Shown: positions 17,534 through 26,384, counted from the first letter of the stretch. The stretch is DNA of 45,095 nt from Sphingomonas sp. Ant H11 (GCF_000797515.1 NZ_JSBN01000057.1:1-45095); one strand, 5' to 3'. Notes: generated from the letters alone by a model not told the origin. A program made the numbers and translations.

Positions 17534-17778
17534 CACCCACCTGGGCGACGGCAGCTGCGGGACGAGGCGCTGGCGCAACTCACGTCTTCGGCGGTAGGAC
17601 GGTCGGGGATCAGGAGGCTCGCAGCCGTCAAATCCAGCCGAGAGCCGCGCCGTTCGAGCGCTTCGACGGAGCTCGGCAGTCGCGCGCGATCGATGAAGAC
17701 GTGAGCAGCAGCGTCCCTGCCGAGAACCGTGCGGGACCGCACGAGCCTATACGGACGCAAGTTGATGACGATCGCCAT
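17374..17778 (-). CDS. Possible small unknown protein
   Basis: Minus-strand frame from ATG at 17778 begins MAIVINLRPYRLVRSRTVLG, then VFIDRARLPSSVEALERRG and SRLDLTAASLLIPDRPTAED, which looks like genuine protein for about 80 residues. Beyond about 17550 the composition becomes Cys/Arg-rich and it overlaps the preceding membrane gene antisense, so a lost base may hide the true end. No family recognised. The plus strand over this stretch is also open, so the call is weak. Confidence 0.3.
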   Translation of the reverse strand: MAIVINLRPYRLVRSRTVLGRDAAAHVFIDRARLPSSVEALERRGSRLDLTAASLLIPDRPTAEDVSCASASSRSCRRPGGCYAPANLSLDRAGAAAAIRVHAVMPTATAPTMENSVCQVSEGTACFAIPWTAW

Positions 17779-18133
17779 CTGTCCGGAGCCGGGCTTTGCG
17801 AGCGGCGACAGATCGCCAGGTCTCCGTTGACCCATTGCCTGTTGCGAGCGCACCGACACGGCCTCTTCGATGGGTGTATCTGGCCGAAGGACGGCTTCGC
17901 CTCGATCGCCTAAGGCGCAACAGCACCGTCAAGATTTTCTTCCCCTGCCGGAACCCACCCCACGCGACAGGTCGCGTAGGGGCCCCGGGCCGCCGGCATT
18001 CCTCGCGCACCAAGAAAGTCCCTCCTTTGCTGTCTGACGCCCTTCGGGTGCGCCGTCGATCGCCTCCGGCCGGGCGATCACCATCGAGGCCGCAATGGTG
18101 CGGGCTCGACAGACAAGCTCAAGGAGATTTCCC

Positions 18134-18460
18134 ATGGCCACCATCGGCACCTTCAAGAAGACCGGCTCGAACGAGTACACCGGCGAAATCGTTACCCTCA
18201 GCGTCCAGACCAAGAACGTCCGCATCGTCCCCGAAGCCCGGACCAGCGGCGAGAACGCCCCCAGCCACCGCGTCTTCGTCGGCCGCGCCGAGATCGGGGC
18301 CGCCTGGTCGAAGCGCTCCAACGAGGGCCGCAACTATCTCGGCCTCAAGCTGGACGATCCGAGCTTCACCGCTCCGATCTACGCCAATCTCTTCGACGAC
18401 GAGGAAGGCGACGGCTTCAGCCTCATCTGGTCCCGCCCCAGCCGCCGCAACGGCGACTGA
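18134..18460 (+). CDS. DUF736 protein, first copy
   Basis: 108 aa. DUF736 is a small domain found in plasmids and ICEs of alphaproteobacteria; its job is unknown. Family features: start MATIGTFKKTGSNEYTGEI, the VRIVPEARTSGENAPSHRV stretch, GAAWSKRSNEGRNYLGLKLD and the ending SLIWSRPSRRNGD. AAGGAG lies 7 bp before the ATG. It stands alone, with a strong terminator directly after. The 355-bp stretch before it (17779-18133) shows no convincing gene and probably holds its promoter. A second copy (28459-28794) lies between traF and the transglycosylase. Confidence 0.9.
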   Translation: MATIGTFKKTGSNEYTGEIVTLSVQTKNVRIVPEARTSGENAPSHRVFVGRAEIGAAWSKRSNEGRNYLGLKLDDPSFTAPIYANLFDDEEGDGFSLIWSRPSRRNGD

Positions 18461-18506
18461 GACGCCCCGCAAGCGCCCGCCCGGCAACCCGGGCGGGGCG
18501 TCTTTT
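18461..18506 (+). terminator. Strong rho-independent terminator after DUF736
   Basis: GACGCCCCGC (18461-18470) pairs with GCGGGGCGTC (18493-18502), with a further inner CCCG/CGGG pairing, followed by TTTT. It starts directly after the DUF736 stop and separates it from the convergent kinase gene. Confidence 0.9.
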
Positions 18507-18544
18507 CAGCTCTCGGGCAGGTTTGGCGTGCCGCCCCGGTCGTT

Positions 18545-20294
18545 TCAGCCGGAAGAGAGATGCGCTCCCAAGGCGGCCGCGAGAGCCGCTTCCAACTCGT
18601 CGAGCCGATAGGGCTTGCGCAACAATTTCAAGCCGTCTGCGTCGCCATCCCGCTGGCCGTCGCTAAACCCGCTCGTGAGCACGACGGGCAGGCCCGGACG
18701 GCGGCGCGCGAGTTCGCGGGCGAGTTCAATGCCGCTCATGCCGCCCGGCATCACCACGTCGGAGAACACCAGATCGGCGGCGTGGCCGTTCTCCAATTGC
18801 GCGAGCGCGGCTGGCGCGCTCTCCGCCCGGCGAACCGTGAAGCCGAGCCCCTCCAGCATCTGGCCGGCCAGCTCCGCGACCTCGTCATTGTCTTCAACCA
18901 GGAGAATCCGGCGCTCGCCCTTCGGGCCTGGTACCGGAATCGCGGGTGGACTCGCCTCGACAGCCGCCGCGAGCGGAAGGCTGTTGGCGCGCGGCAGGTG
19001 AAGGATGATCCTCGTCCCCTCCCCGACACGGCTTCGCACCTTCACATGTCCCCCCGACTGCTTGGCGAAGCCATAGACCTGGCTGAGGCCGAGACCGGTG
19101 CCGCTTCCGACCTCTTTGGTCGTGAAGAAGGGATCGAAGATCCGATCCAAGACGTCGGGTGCTATTCCGGTGCCGGTGTCACGAACTTCGATCCGCACGA
19201 AATCACCGGTGAGACGACTTTCGCCACGGCCGTCCAGTCGCGCATTGCCAGCGAAGATCGTCACGGTCCCGCCCTGCGGCATGGCATCCCGCGCGTTGAC
19301 GACCGTGTTGAGGATGGCAAGCTCGAGCTGCGTCTGGTCCGCCATCACCGGCCAGAGGTCTTCCGCAAGCTCGACCTCGAGCGCGATATCCTCGCGCAGA
19401 GCGCCTGTCATCAGGATGCGCATATCGTCGAAGCGGGCACGCAAATCGATCGCCTCGGGCGCCAATGACATGCGTCGGGAGAAGGCAAGCAGTTGGCGCG
19501 TCAGCGACGCACCCCGCGTGACGGCCTGGCGCATGCCGGAGACGATCCGCTCGCGGCGCTCCGGGTCGGCGCCCGCCCCAACATGTCCAGCCCGCCAGAG
19601 ACCACCATCAGGAGGTTGTTGAAGTCGTGGGCGACGCCGCCTGTGAGCTGGCCGATCGCCTCCATCTTCTGCGCCTGGCGGAGCGCCCGCTCGGCCTCCT
19701 GCCGCTGTTCCATCTCGACGGCCAGCCTGCGGTTCGTCGCCTCAAGCTCTGCGGTGCGTTCGCGAACCCGTTCTTCGAGCGTCTCATTGAGATCGCGCAG
19801 GTCCTGCTCCTGCGCGCGCAACCGCGCCTCAGCACGCTCACGCTCGCGCAAATGGTCGCGCACCTGATATTGCCGCCGTCGCGCCCGGAGCGCCGAATGC
19901 AGGGTGCTTACCAGCGTTACAGAGCGAAGCGGCCGCTCCAGCAGCACCAGATTGCCGAAGCCTGCGAAGTGTTCACTGCCGCGTCCGAACCCGGCGCTGC
20001 CGCGCGAGCCGCTGGCGGTGACCACGAGGATCGGTGGTTCCGACCACGCCGGCAGCCGCTCAAGACAGGCTTGAAGCATGGCCATGGCCGGCGGCGGTGA
20101 TACCGCCTCCTCGACGACGATCGCGGCGCAACCCCTTCTTCCATCGCCCGGCAGAGCTCGGCGAGCGTGGCGACGGTTTGCGTCCCAAGTCCTGCTCGCT
20201 CCAAGATCGCCGCGACGGTGGGACCGTCCCGACGCGACGGCGCCAAGATCAGGACGCGCTCATCACGTTCTTCAGCGCCCGGGATTTGCGTCAT
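18545..20294 (-). CDS. Hybrid sensor histidine kinase (two frameshifts)
   Basis: About 583 aa after correction. Order: an N-terminal receiver-like region ([19 protein letters not shown]; its phosphoacceptor is replaced by VVEEA, so it is degenerate), a coiled coil ([19 protein letters not shown]), the H-box [12 protein letters not shown]-box [12 protein letters not shown]1 DTGTGI, F-box [12 protein letters not shown]2 [10 protein letters not shown], then a C-terminal receiver with FSDVVMPGG and LLRKPY. No membrane segment, so it is cytosolic. One-base losses lie near 20129 (GTTGGCGCC to GTTGCGCC) and 19569. It overlaps the end of the KaiC-like gene by 23 bases, so the two work together. Confidence 0.88.
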
Positions 20295-21777
20295 CACGGG
20301 CGTCCGGCATGGCCTGCTTGCTATCAACGAGGGTGGGCGCGCCCGACAGGACCCCACGGAATGAACGAATTGGCGGACCGACGCTGACGCCCTCGCCAGA
20401 TATCAGACGATATTCGCGAATCGTCGTCTCGTGCCGGCCGCTGCGGCTCTTCAAGACCGATATCGCCTTGCGTACCTCGCCTTCAGCCTCGAAGTAACGC
20501 AGCAGGACGATGCCGTCGGCGAGGAAGCTGAGATCAATCGGCGCCGCCACGTCGCCGACCATGCCGTGCTGGGCCATGATCAGGATGGTGACCACCCCTT
20601 GATTCCCGAGATACGCCAGCAGCTCGTGCATATGCAGGATGAGCGCCTGCTCCTCCGGCATCGACGCCATATAGCTGTTGAGGCTGTCGATCACGACCAG
20701 CTTCGCGCCCGCCTCGACGTTGCGCTTCACCTTGTCGACGAACTCGCCCGGTGACAGCGTCACCGGGTTGATCTGCTCCCAGACAAGCGTTCCGCTCTCT
20801 CTCGCCGCCTCGATCTCCATGCCGAGCCCTGCGGCTCGCGCCTCGGCGGTGCGGTAGTTCTCGTCGAAAGCGAAGATCGCCACCCGCTGCTCCTGGCGCG
20901 CCGCCGCCATCGTGTACTGCAGCGCGAGCGACGACTTGCCGACCCCCGACGGACCGAGCAGGAGCGTACTGGTCCCGCGCTGAAGCCCTCCGCCGAGCAT
21001 CTCATCGAGCGGCCCGACATCGCTCCGCAGCACATCTGCCGTGAACTCGGTCCGATGCTCGGCCGCGATCAGGCTCGGGTACACCAAAATACCGCCCTTG
21101 CAGATTGCATAGTCATGATAGCCGGTGCGGTAATCGACACCGCGCAGCTTGGCGACGCACATGCGGCGGCGAAACACGCCGTATTGCATCCGCCGCTGCT
21201 CGAGGGTGACGACGCCATGGACGATGCTGTGCAACTGAAGACCTTGCGCGTTGTCGGTGAGATCATCGAGCGCCAGGACGGTGCATTGCTGATCGGCGAA
21301 GAAACGCTTCAAGGTCAGCAGCTGGCGGCGGTAGCTTAAAGAGTCGAGCGCGAGGAGACGCAATTCGGTCAGGGCATCGATGACCAGGCGGTCCGGCCGG
21401 AGCGCTTTCACCTTGTCGATGATCAGACCGACGGTGTGGTCGAGCTCGACCTCGGCGGCGTGGATGATGCCCTGCTGCTGCTCCAGGTCGGCTTCCAGCG
21501 GCGCGACCTCCAGGATGGTCAAGCCATTCAGGTCGAGGCTGTGGCTAAGTGCGGTGGCGCGCAGCTCGCGCTCGGTTTCCGACAGCGTGATGTAGAGGCA
21601 TCGCTCGCCCGACCGGACGCCTTCCAGGAGGAACTGCAGCGCGAGCGTGGTCTTGCCGGAGCCCGGGGTGCCCTCGACCAGGTACATATGTTCGCGCGCC
21701 AACCCGCCATGCACGACGGAATCGAAACCGGCGATGCCACTCGCGGCCAAGCGATCCAGTTGCGGTCGGTCTTCCAC
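20272..21777 (-). CDS. KaiC-like double-ATPase protein
   Basis: 501 aa from the GTG at 21777, which follows GGGGGAG; the open frame runs on to 22149 but that part is Arg/Cys-rich and has no family features. Two RecA-like KaiC domains: Walker A VEGTPGSGKTTLALQF near 36 and LGPSGVGKSSLALQY near 270; Walker B RLVIDAL and LVVIDSLNSY. KaiC-like proteins form hexamers that bind and hydrolyse ATP. Outside cyanobacteria they occur with histidine kinases and are linked to stress or redox responses; no KaiA or KaiB is present. Co-directional with, and overlapping, the hybrid kinase, and divergent from hsp20. Confidence 0.88.
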   Translation of the reverse strand: MEDRPQLDRLAASGIAGFDSVVHGGLAREHMYLVEGTPGSGKTTLALQFLLEGVRSGERCLYITLSETERELRATALSHSLDLNGLTILEVAPLEADLEQQQGIIHAAEVELDHTVGLIIDKVKALRPDRLVIDALTELRLLALDSLSYRRQLLTLKRFFADQQCTVLALDDLTDNAQGLQLHSIVHGVVTLEQRRMQYGVFRRRMCVAKLRGVDYRTGYHDYAICKGGILVYPSLIAAEHRTEFTADVLRSDVGPLDEMLGGGLQRGTSTLLLGPSGVGKSSLALQYTMAAARQEQRVAIFAFDENYRTAEARAAGLGMEIEAARESGTLVWEQINPVTLSPGEFVDKVKRNVEAGAKLVVIDSLNSYMASMPEEQALILHMHELLAYLGNQGVVTILIMAQHGMVGDVAAPIDLSFLADGIVLLRYFEAEGEVRKAISVLKSRSGRHETTIREYRLISGEGVSVGPPIRSFRGVLSGAPTLVDSKQAMPDARDDANPGR

Positions 21778-22153
21778 GGTCGACGCTCCCCCGGTGCAAA
21801 CGCGCTTGGAGCGCGCGGCCGGGTCGCACGACCTCAGTTCGTCACAAGGCCAGCCCCTTTGGCGCAAGACTCCATCGCAGCCTGTAACTTTACAAAGCCG
21901 GTTTGGTTCAAACAAGCTTGCCTGATCTTGCAGATGTCTGGGACTGCGCGTCGCCCAAAGGTCGCGATCAGCCCGACGAAGCTGTTTCTTCATCGAAAAG
22001 TTGCCCAACCACGACCGTGTGGTTCTTGACCTCCGGCCGCCCCATTCCCAAATTTCTGGCGCGCCGGACGCTCGATTGAGGTCCGGCTCCGAGGGGCGTC
22101 CGCGCTCCGGGCGCACCTCATTCAACCATGTTGCTTTGAGAAAGGACATGACG
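21778..22153. other. Divergent intergenic region kaiC-like / hsp20
   Basis: 376 bp between the GTG of the KaiC-like gene and the hsp20 ATG. It must hold both promoters. I see no clear sigma-70 boxes and no well-spaced sigma-32 promoter. The minus strand is open across it, but the predicted protein is not family-like. Confidence 0.5.
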
Positions 22154-22660
22154 ATGAACGTGCGTGATCTGATCCACTGGGGTCGGGAAACCGATCAGAC
22201 CCCGACCGCCTATCGGAGCGGGACCCCGAGCCCGTTCTTGTCGCTCCATCGCGACATGAACCGCCTGTTCGATGAGGCCTTCCGCGACTTCGGCGCGCCC
22301 GGTCTTTTCGGCCGCACCCCGGCGTGGCCAAGCGTCGAGGTGACGGAGACCGAGAAGGACGTGCGTATCGCCGCAGAACTCCCCGGCCTGGAGGAGAAGG
22401 ACGTCGAGGTCCTGATCGAGGACGGCGTCCTGACGCTCCGCGGCGAAAAGCGCTCCCACACCGAAGACGCGGCGCGGCAGTTCAGCGAGCGGACCTATGG
22501 CCGCTTCGAGCGCCGCATCGGGCTCGGCTTCGACGTCGAGGAGGAGAAGGTCGCTGCCGACTTCAAGAACGGCGTGCTGACCGTCACCCTGCCGAAGTCC
22601 GAAAGGGCTCAGTCCAAAGCCAAGCGCATCGCCATCAACGGCGGCGCCCAGGCGCAGTAA
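22154..22660 (+). CDS. Hsp20 small heat-shock protein
   Basis: 168 aa. Alpha-crystallin chaperone that binds unfolded proteins without ATP and forms oligomers. The N-terminal region has DLIHWGRETDQTP and PFLSLHRDMNRLFDEAF. The alpha-crystallin domain begins near residue 60 (WPSVEVTETEKDVRIAAELPG) and ends with the typical DFKNGVLTVTLPK; the C-terminal I-x-I motif is present as IAI. ATG at 22154 is favoured over 22148 because AAAGGA at 22141 is then about 8 bp away. It heads a short plus-strand pair with the NDUFS4-like gene. Confidence 0.9.
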   Translation: MNVRDLIHWGRETDQTPTAYRSGTPSPFLSLHRDMNRLFDEAFRDFGAPGLFGRTPAWPSVEVTETEKDVRIAAELPGLEEKDVEVLIEDGVLTLRGEKRSHTEDAARQFSERTYGRFERRIGLGFDVEEEKVAADFKNGVLTVTLPKSERAQSKAKRIAINGGAQAQ

Positions 22661-22669
22661 GCCTGACGA

Positions 22670-22712
22670 GGCCAGGGGGCAGACCCAGCCGGGTCCCCCC
22701 CGGCCTTTCCTT
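22670..22712 (+). terminator. Hairpin after hsp20
   Basis: GGCCAGGGGG...GACCC pairs with GGGTC...CCCCCGGCC, followed by TTTCCTTC. It lies 10 bp past the hsp20 stop and 25 bp before the next gene, so it may only partly stop transcription. Confidence 0.75.
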
Positions 22713-22736
22713 CGCCGTTCGCGGGAGGGACAGGTC

Positions 22737-23081
22737 GTGAGCTATGTTTGGAGAGAAATAGAACCCGCGCAGCCCCTGCCCGAGACAAGTCGCACCGACC
22801 TCGGCCGCCGGGCGCCGCGTGCGCACGACCCGGACTCGGTGTTTCCTCCCGATGCCGTCGCTCGGATCTTTCGCCCCTCACGCTCGGTCATGACCTCGGG
22901 CAAGGCGCGCACGAAGCATTGGATTCTCCGCTTCGAACGGCGAACCCCACCCTTCATCGAGCCTTTGATGGGTTGGACGGGTGGTGACGATCCGCTGACG
23001 CAGGTCGAGCTCCGGTTTCCGACTCTCGAATCCGCGGTCGCCTACGCCCGACGCCAGGGTCTAACCTATGTCGTGAACTAA
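22737..23081 (+). CDS. NDUFS4-like (ETC complex I subunit) protein
   Basis: 114 aa. The C-terminal 75 residues match the conserved region of the accessory complex I subunit NDUFS4: ARIFRPSRSVMTSGKART, KHWILRFERRTPPFIEPLMG, WTGGDDPLTQVELRF and YARRQGLTYVV. In mitochondria and alphaproteobacteria this subunit stabilises NADH dehydrogenase; cargo copies like this one are also found near Hsp20 and stress genes. The start is GTG at 22737 and the first 40 residues are probably disordered. It follows hsp20 by 76 bp in the same direction. Confidence 0.8.
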   Translation: MSYVWREIEPAQPLPETSRTDLGRRAPRAHDPDSVFPPDAVARIFRPSRSVMTSGKARTKHWILRFERRTPPFIEPLMGWTGGDDPLTQVELRFPTLESAVAYARRQGLTYVVN

Positions 23082-23417
23082 GCAGATCCGCAAGCGCCGG
23101 CGCGGCGGCGACCGGCAATTCGGCGCGCGCCCACCGCCATTCTGGTGCGCTGAATCCTCCTTGGGCTTGTGGAGGCGGACGGCTCGATCCCCCTCCGAGA
23201 ACAGTCGATTTGCGCTCATACCTAGGGGTCTGACGATACGGCTCATCTGATCCACTGGGCCAGACATCAGCAACGGATCAGGCGACCGAATCAGGTCGGC
23301 CGCTCCACCCGGAAAAGGTGCCCCGAAACGGAAAAACACTGGCGGCTCTGGCACCAGGACGACTATTATAGTCGTAGTTCTGGCGTGCACGTTCGTGTCG
23401 GTGGGAGGTGATCATGC
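23082..23417. other. Intergenic region before the XRE regulator
   Basis: 336 bp. It holds two palindromes listed separately and no convincing gene. The rest is without recognisable signals. Confidence 0.5.
23359..23375. promoter_or_regulatory. 17-bp perfect palindrome, likely operator
   Basis: ACGACTAT and ATAGTCGT are perfect inverted halves around one T. It lies 43 bp before the XRE start codon and is AT-rich in a GC-rich setting, as expected for a repressor site. Confidence 0.6.
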
Positions 23418-23425
23418 ATGATCAC
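23408..23425. promoter_or_regulatory. 18-bp perfect palindrome over the XRE start codon
   Basis: GTGATCATG and CATGATCAC are perfect inverted halves. It covers the end of the ribosome-binding site GGGAGGTGATC and the ATG at 23418. It may be a DNA operator or an mRNA hairpin that hides the start codon. ATG at 23414 is also available but gives a different frame. Confidence 0.6.
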
Positions 23426-23666
23426 CGCCCGACAGTCGCGGGCCGCACGCGCGCTGCTCGGTTGGAACCAGGAGACGCTCGCTGACAAGGCCCAGGTTTC
23501 TTTGACCGCGCTCAAACGCCTCGAATCCGTCAACGGTCTCGAGGTGTTCGAAAGCACGCGCGATCAGGTCCGTCGGGCCCTGGAACGAAGCGGCATCGTC
23601 CTCCTCACCTCCGACCAGGGTGAAGGAGTCATGCTTGTCCGTGCGAAGATCGGCTCAGCAACTTGA
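23418..23666 (+). CDS. XRE-family small regulator
   Basis: 82 aa with a lambda-repressor-like HTH: SRAARALLGWNQETLADKAQ then VSLTALKRLESVNGL. A short tail EGVMLVRAKIG follows. Small XRE proteins of this type often control ICE excision or transfer genes. The gene begins a plus-strand backbone run that includes the DUF6499/DUF2285 gene and repA. Two palindromes lie before or at its start, suggesting autoregulation. ATG at 23418 follows GGGAGG. Confidence 0.85.
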   Translation: MITARQSRAARALLGWNQETLADKAQVSLTALKRLESVNGLEVFESTRDQVRRALERSGIVLLTSDQGEGVMLVRAKIGSAT

Positions 23667-23803
23667 GGTGCGCCCTACCTGGCGACCCGGCGGTGATGCC
23701 GCGCGTTCATCGGGTGATGTCCCCCATCGCCCCTCGCATGTCGCAGAATTCTGGATATGGTTAACCGCTGATTCAGCGGCGCTCATCACGGCGGGGGGAA
23801 CGC

Positions 23804-24067
23804 ATGACCCAGCAAGAATTCCTTGATCAGCCGCCGGAGAGCCCGGCGCTGACCGCCTACGACCGCACGCATGTGAAGCTCTATTTGCGCCTGCTCGACG
23901 CCGACACCGATGGAGCCGACTGGCGAGAGGCGGTCGCGTTGCTGTTCGGCATCGATCCGGACCGCGAGCCCGAACGGGCCCAACGCGTTCACCACAGCCA
24001 CCTGGCGCGCGCGCGCTGGATGACCGAGCACGGCTACCGCCAGCTCGTCCGTGAAGGCCATCACTAA
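23804..24067 (+). CDS. Small conserved ICE protein
   Basis: 87 aa. The pattern YDRTHVKLYLRLLDADTDGA then DWREAVALLFGID and HLARARWMTEHGYRQL is one I recall as a regular small protein before the DUF6499/DUF2285 gene in these elements, often labelled as a DUF2285-related or DNA-binding domain protein. It looks helical. ATG follows a run of G at 23796-23801. Function unknown. Confidence 0.7.
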   Translation: MTQQEFLDQPPESPALTAYDRTHVKLYLRLLDADTDGADWREAVALLFGIDPDREPERAQRVHHSHLARARWMTEHGYRQLVREGHH

Positions 24068-24178
24068 GCGCGATGCCGCCGCGGCATCACCCATTGCCGA
24101 CGCGCTGACTTCCCGCGCCTCGCTCAACCGTGGATCGTCTCTTCCCCGTCCCGCACGCGTGCGACCAGGAGGATACCG

Positions 24179-24950
24179 ATGACGCCCGACACGTCCGGGT
24201 GGCGCACTTCACCCGGCTACGATTTCCTCGACCAACTCATTGCCCCGGACCTCGCCTGGGAATGTCTGCGCCGCAACCGCGATTATCAACGCGATTACGC
24301 TGACACCGAGCGGCCCGCCACCAGCCTGCAGATCATCACCGAGGGAGTGCGCCTGCGATGGGGGTTGCGATTTCCCCGTCCCACCGATCCTCAACGCAAC
24401 TGAGACGACGGTGTTCTGGGCGCCGGAGATTGATCCAGGCAGCGTCATTGTAGCAGCGGTTCCGCCGATCCCGGGTTTGGACGGCGGATTGTCTTCTGGC
24501 CGAGAGCTTGGCGACGCCCGTGCAGGCGTCGACGGGCTCAGCATGGTCTACGGACGCGGACCGAAAGCCGTCCGCCTCCTTCTTGTCGACGCTGCCGTTC
24601 CCACCCAGCCCCTCGCGGCGCTCGTCCCCCTCGGCGCAGACGGGCTCGACCGGATCGAAGCTGTGACACGGCTATGGCGCGCCCTCAACAAGCGGTCCGT
24701 ACCGCCGGACGGCCGTCTCACCGCCCAGCAGCGACGCCGGCTGCGTTACATGCTGCAAGCGGTTGACGGGCACATGAACGGCGCAAGTTATCGCGAGATC
24801 GCCGCCGCGATCTACGGTGCTTCACGGGTCGGCGAGGCCGCGTGGAAGACCTCCGCGCTTCGAGACAGCACCATCGACCTCGTCAAGGACGGCGCAGCGC
24901 TGATCGCCGGCGGCTATCGCAAGCTGCTGCGCAGCCGACGCCGTACCTGA
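24179..24950 (+). CDS. DUF6499-DUF2285 regulator, frameshift near 24373
   Basis: The N-terminal part (MTPDTSGWRTSPGYDFLDQL, WECLRRNRDYQRDYA) is a DUF6499 transcriptional-regulator domain. The other frame continues VPPILNATETTVFWAPEIDPG and ends in DUF2285: RRRLRYMLQAVDGHMNGASYR, AIYGASRVGEAAWKTSALRD, LIAGGYRKLL, an HTH-like region. Removing one base from TTTCCCC at 24371-24377 joins the two as 256 aa. The family is a regulator of ICE excision and transfer genes in related elements; this is knowledge of the family, not shown here. GGAGG lies just before the ATG. Confidence 0.75.
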
Positions 24951-25078
24951 ACGCCCAAAGGGGTGCGATTTAAGCCCACCCATCTTCGCCATCCCCCCGC
25001 GCGGCAGCTCTTCGCCACCATGGCCTTCGCTCGCCGCTAATCGCCAGCGGCCTCACCGAACGCCCCGGAGGCCCGATC

Positions 25079-25360
25079 ATGTCCGCCAACGCAGCCGGCT
25101 TGCCGCCGCGCTATCTCCGCACACCCGAAGCCGCACGTTTCCTCGGTCTGTCCGGCCGCACCCTGGAAAAACACAGGACCTATGGCACTGGTCCCGCCTA
25201 TCGCAAGCTCGGCGGCCGTGTCGTCTACGCCGTCGACGACCTGCAGGCCTGGGCCGATCGCGGCGCGGTCACCTCCACCTCCGACCCGCGCGGGAGCGTC
25301 CTTCCCGCCAAGCGCCATGAACCTGCGGCGCCGGTCCGCGCCGGCCGCCAGGCCCGTTGA
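25079..25360 (+). CDS. Helix-turn-helix (AlpA/MerR-like) DNA-binding protein
   Basis: 93 aa. A short winged HTH of the HTH_17 or excisionase type: YLRTPEAARFLGLSGRTLEK then AYRKLGGRVVYAVDDLQAWAD. These proteins bind near repA or act as excision factors. A Ser/Arg-rich tail follows. GGAGG lies 9 bp upstream of the ATG. The stop precedes the repA start by 11 bp, so the two are likely co-transcribed. Confidence 0.88.
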   Translation: MSANAAGLPPRYLRTPEAARFLGLSGRTLEKHRTYGTGPAYRKLGGRVVYAVDDLQAWADRGAVTSTSDPRGSVLPAKRHEPAAPVRAGRQAR

Positions 25361-25371
25361 GACGTCCCCGG

Positions 25372-26256
25372 ATGTCACCGCCTCGCCCACGCCACGAACG
25401 CGAGCAGCTCGATCTCTTCCGAGCGCTGCCCGGCGGCCTGGCGCCCAGGGATGCGCAGGATCTCATGGCCTATCCGTTCTTCTCGCTCGCCAAATCGAAG
25501 CGCCTCGCGCCGATCGCCTTCAAGGCGGGTCCGGTCGTCATCCGGGTCGAAGCCGTGCCGGAGCACGGCATGGCGACCATCTGGGACGCCGACGTGCTGA
25601 TCTGGGCCGCGAGCCAGATCGTCGAGGCGCGTGATGCCGGCCTGCGCCCGTCGCGGCTGATGGGGACGACGCCCTACGAGATCCTGAACTTCATCGGTCG
25701 CGGCGTGTCTCTACGCGACTATGACCGCCTGAAGGCGGCGCTCGACCGGCTGCAATCGACCACGATCGCGACTTCGATCCGCCAGCCCAATGAGCGGCGG
25801 ATGCACCGCTTCTCCTGGATCAACGAGTGGAAGGAGAAGGCCGACGCGCGCGGCCGGCCGCACGGCCTCGAACTGATCGTGCCCGACTGGTTCTACGCCG
25901 CGGTGCTCGACGACGCGCTCGTGCTGACCATCGACCGCGCCTATTTCGACCTCACCGGGGGCCTTGAGCGCTGGCTCTATCGGCTCGTCCGCAAGCATGG
26001 CGGTCGCCAGGAGCACGGCTGGCGCTTCGACTTCGCGCACCTCCACGCCAAGTCGGGCAGCCTCTCGCCGCTCAAGCACTTCGCCTACGACCTGCGCGAC
26101 ATCGTCCGCCGCCAGCCGCTGCCCGGCTATCGCTTGCGCATCGAGCCGTGCGCCGGCGGCCCTGAAATCCTGTCCTTCGTCACCACCGATCCCGACGCGC
26201 TCGGGACACCGCGGCGTCACCGCCGGTCGCCAATTCGATCAGGGGATAAGCTGTGA
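25372..26256 (+). CDS. repA: Replication initiator protein RepA
   Basis: 294 aa. RepA-type initiator of plasmids and ICEs. Family signatures: LMAYPFFSLAKSKRLAPIAF near residue 25, TIWDADVLIWAASQIVEA near 65, TTPYEILNFIGRG, YDRLKAALDRLQST, then the C-terminal winged-helix part with FDLTGGLERWLYRLVRKH and SGSLSPLKHFAYDLRDIVRR. It should bind iterons and open the origin for replication of the excised circle. Three repeats start 8 bp after its stop. A TTG at 25357 overlaps the previous stop but the ATG at 25372 is taken. Confidence 0.92.
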   Translation: MSPPRPRHEREQLDLFRALPGGLAPRDAQDLMAYPFFSLAKSKRLAPIAFKAGPVVIRVEAVPEHGMATIWDADVLIWAASQIVEARDAGLRPSRLMGTTPYEILNFIGRGVSLRDYDRLKAALDRLQSTTIATSIRQPNERRMHRFSWINEWKEKADARGRPHGLELIVPDWFYAAVLDDALVLTIDRAYFDLTGGLERWLYRLVRKHGGRQEHGWRFDFAHLHAKSGSLSPLKHFAYDLRDIVRRQPLPGYRLRIEPCAGGPEILSFVTTDPDALGTPRRHRRSPIRSGDKL

Positions 26257-26263
26257 ATCGTCT

Positions 26264-26326
26264 CGTGCTATCGGGGACCGCCCCTATCGTGCCATCGGGG
26301 ACCCGATTCTCGTGCTATCGGGGACC
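26264..26326. repeat. Three iterons (candidate origin)
   Basis: CGTGCTATCGGGGACC occurs at 26264-26279 and 26311-26326, and CGTGCCATCGGGGACC at 26288-26303. Start-to-start spacing is 24 and 23 bp, about two helical turns, so the sites lie on one face of the helix. They follow directly after repA, as RepA-binding iterons do. Confidence 0.8.
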
Positions 26327-26384
26327 GGAATCGCCGATTCCAGGTTTCGATTCAGCAGCTTGGGGCCCGTAACTTACCTAACCT

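Noticed and set aside
22025..22045. A sigma-32-like pair CTTGAC and CCCCATTC before hsp20
   Set aside because: Only 11 nt separate CTTG from CCCCAT, several short of the usual spacing, so I do not call a heat-shock promoter.
21778..22149. An N-terminal extension of the KaiC-like protein
   Set aside because: The frame is open but Arg/Cys-rich and unlike KaiC; GTG at 21777 has a strong ribosome-binding site.
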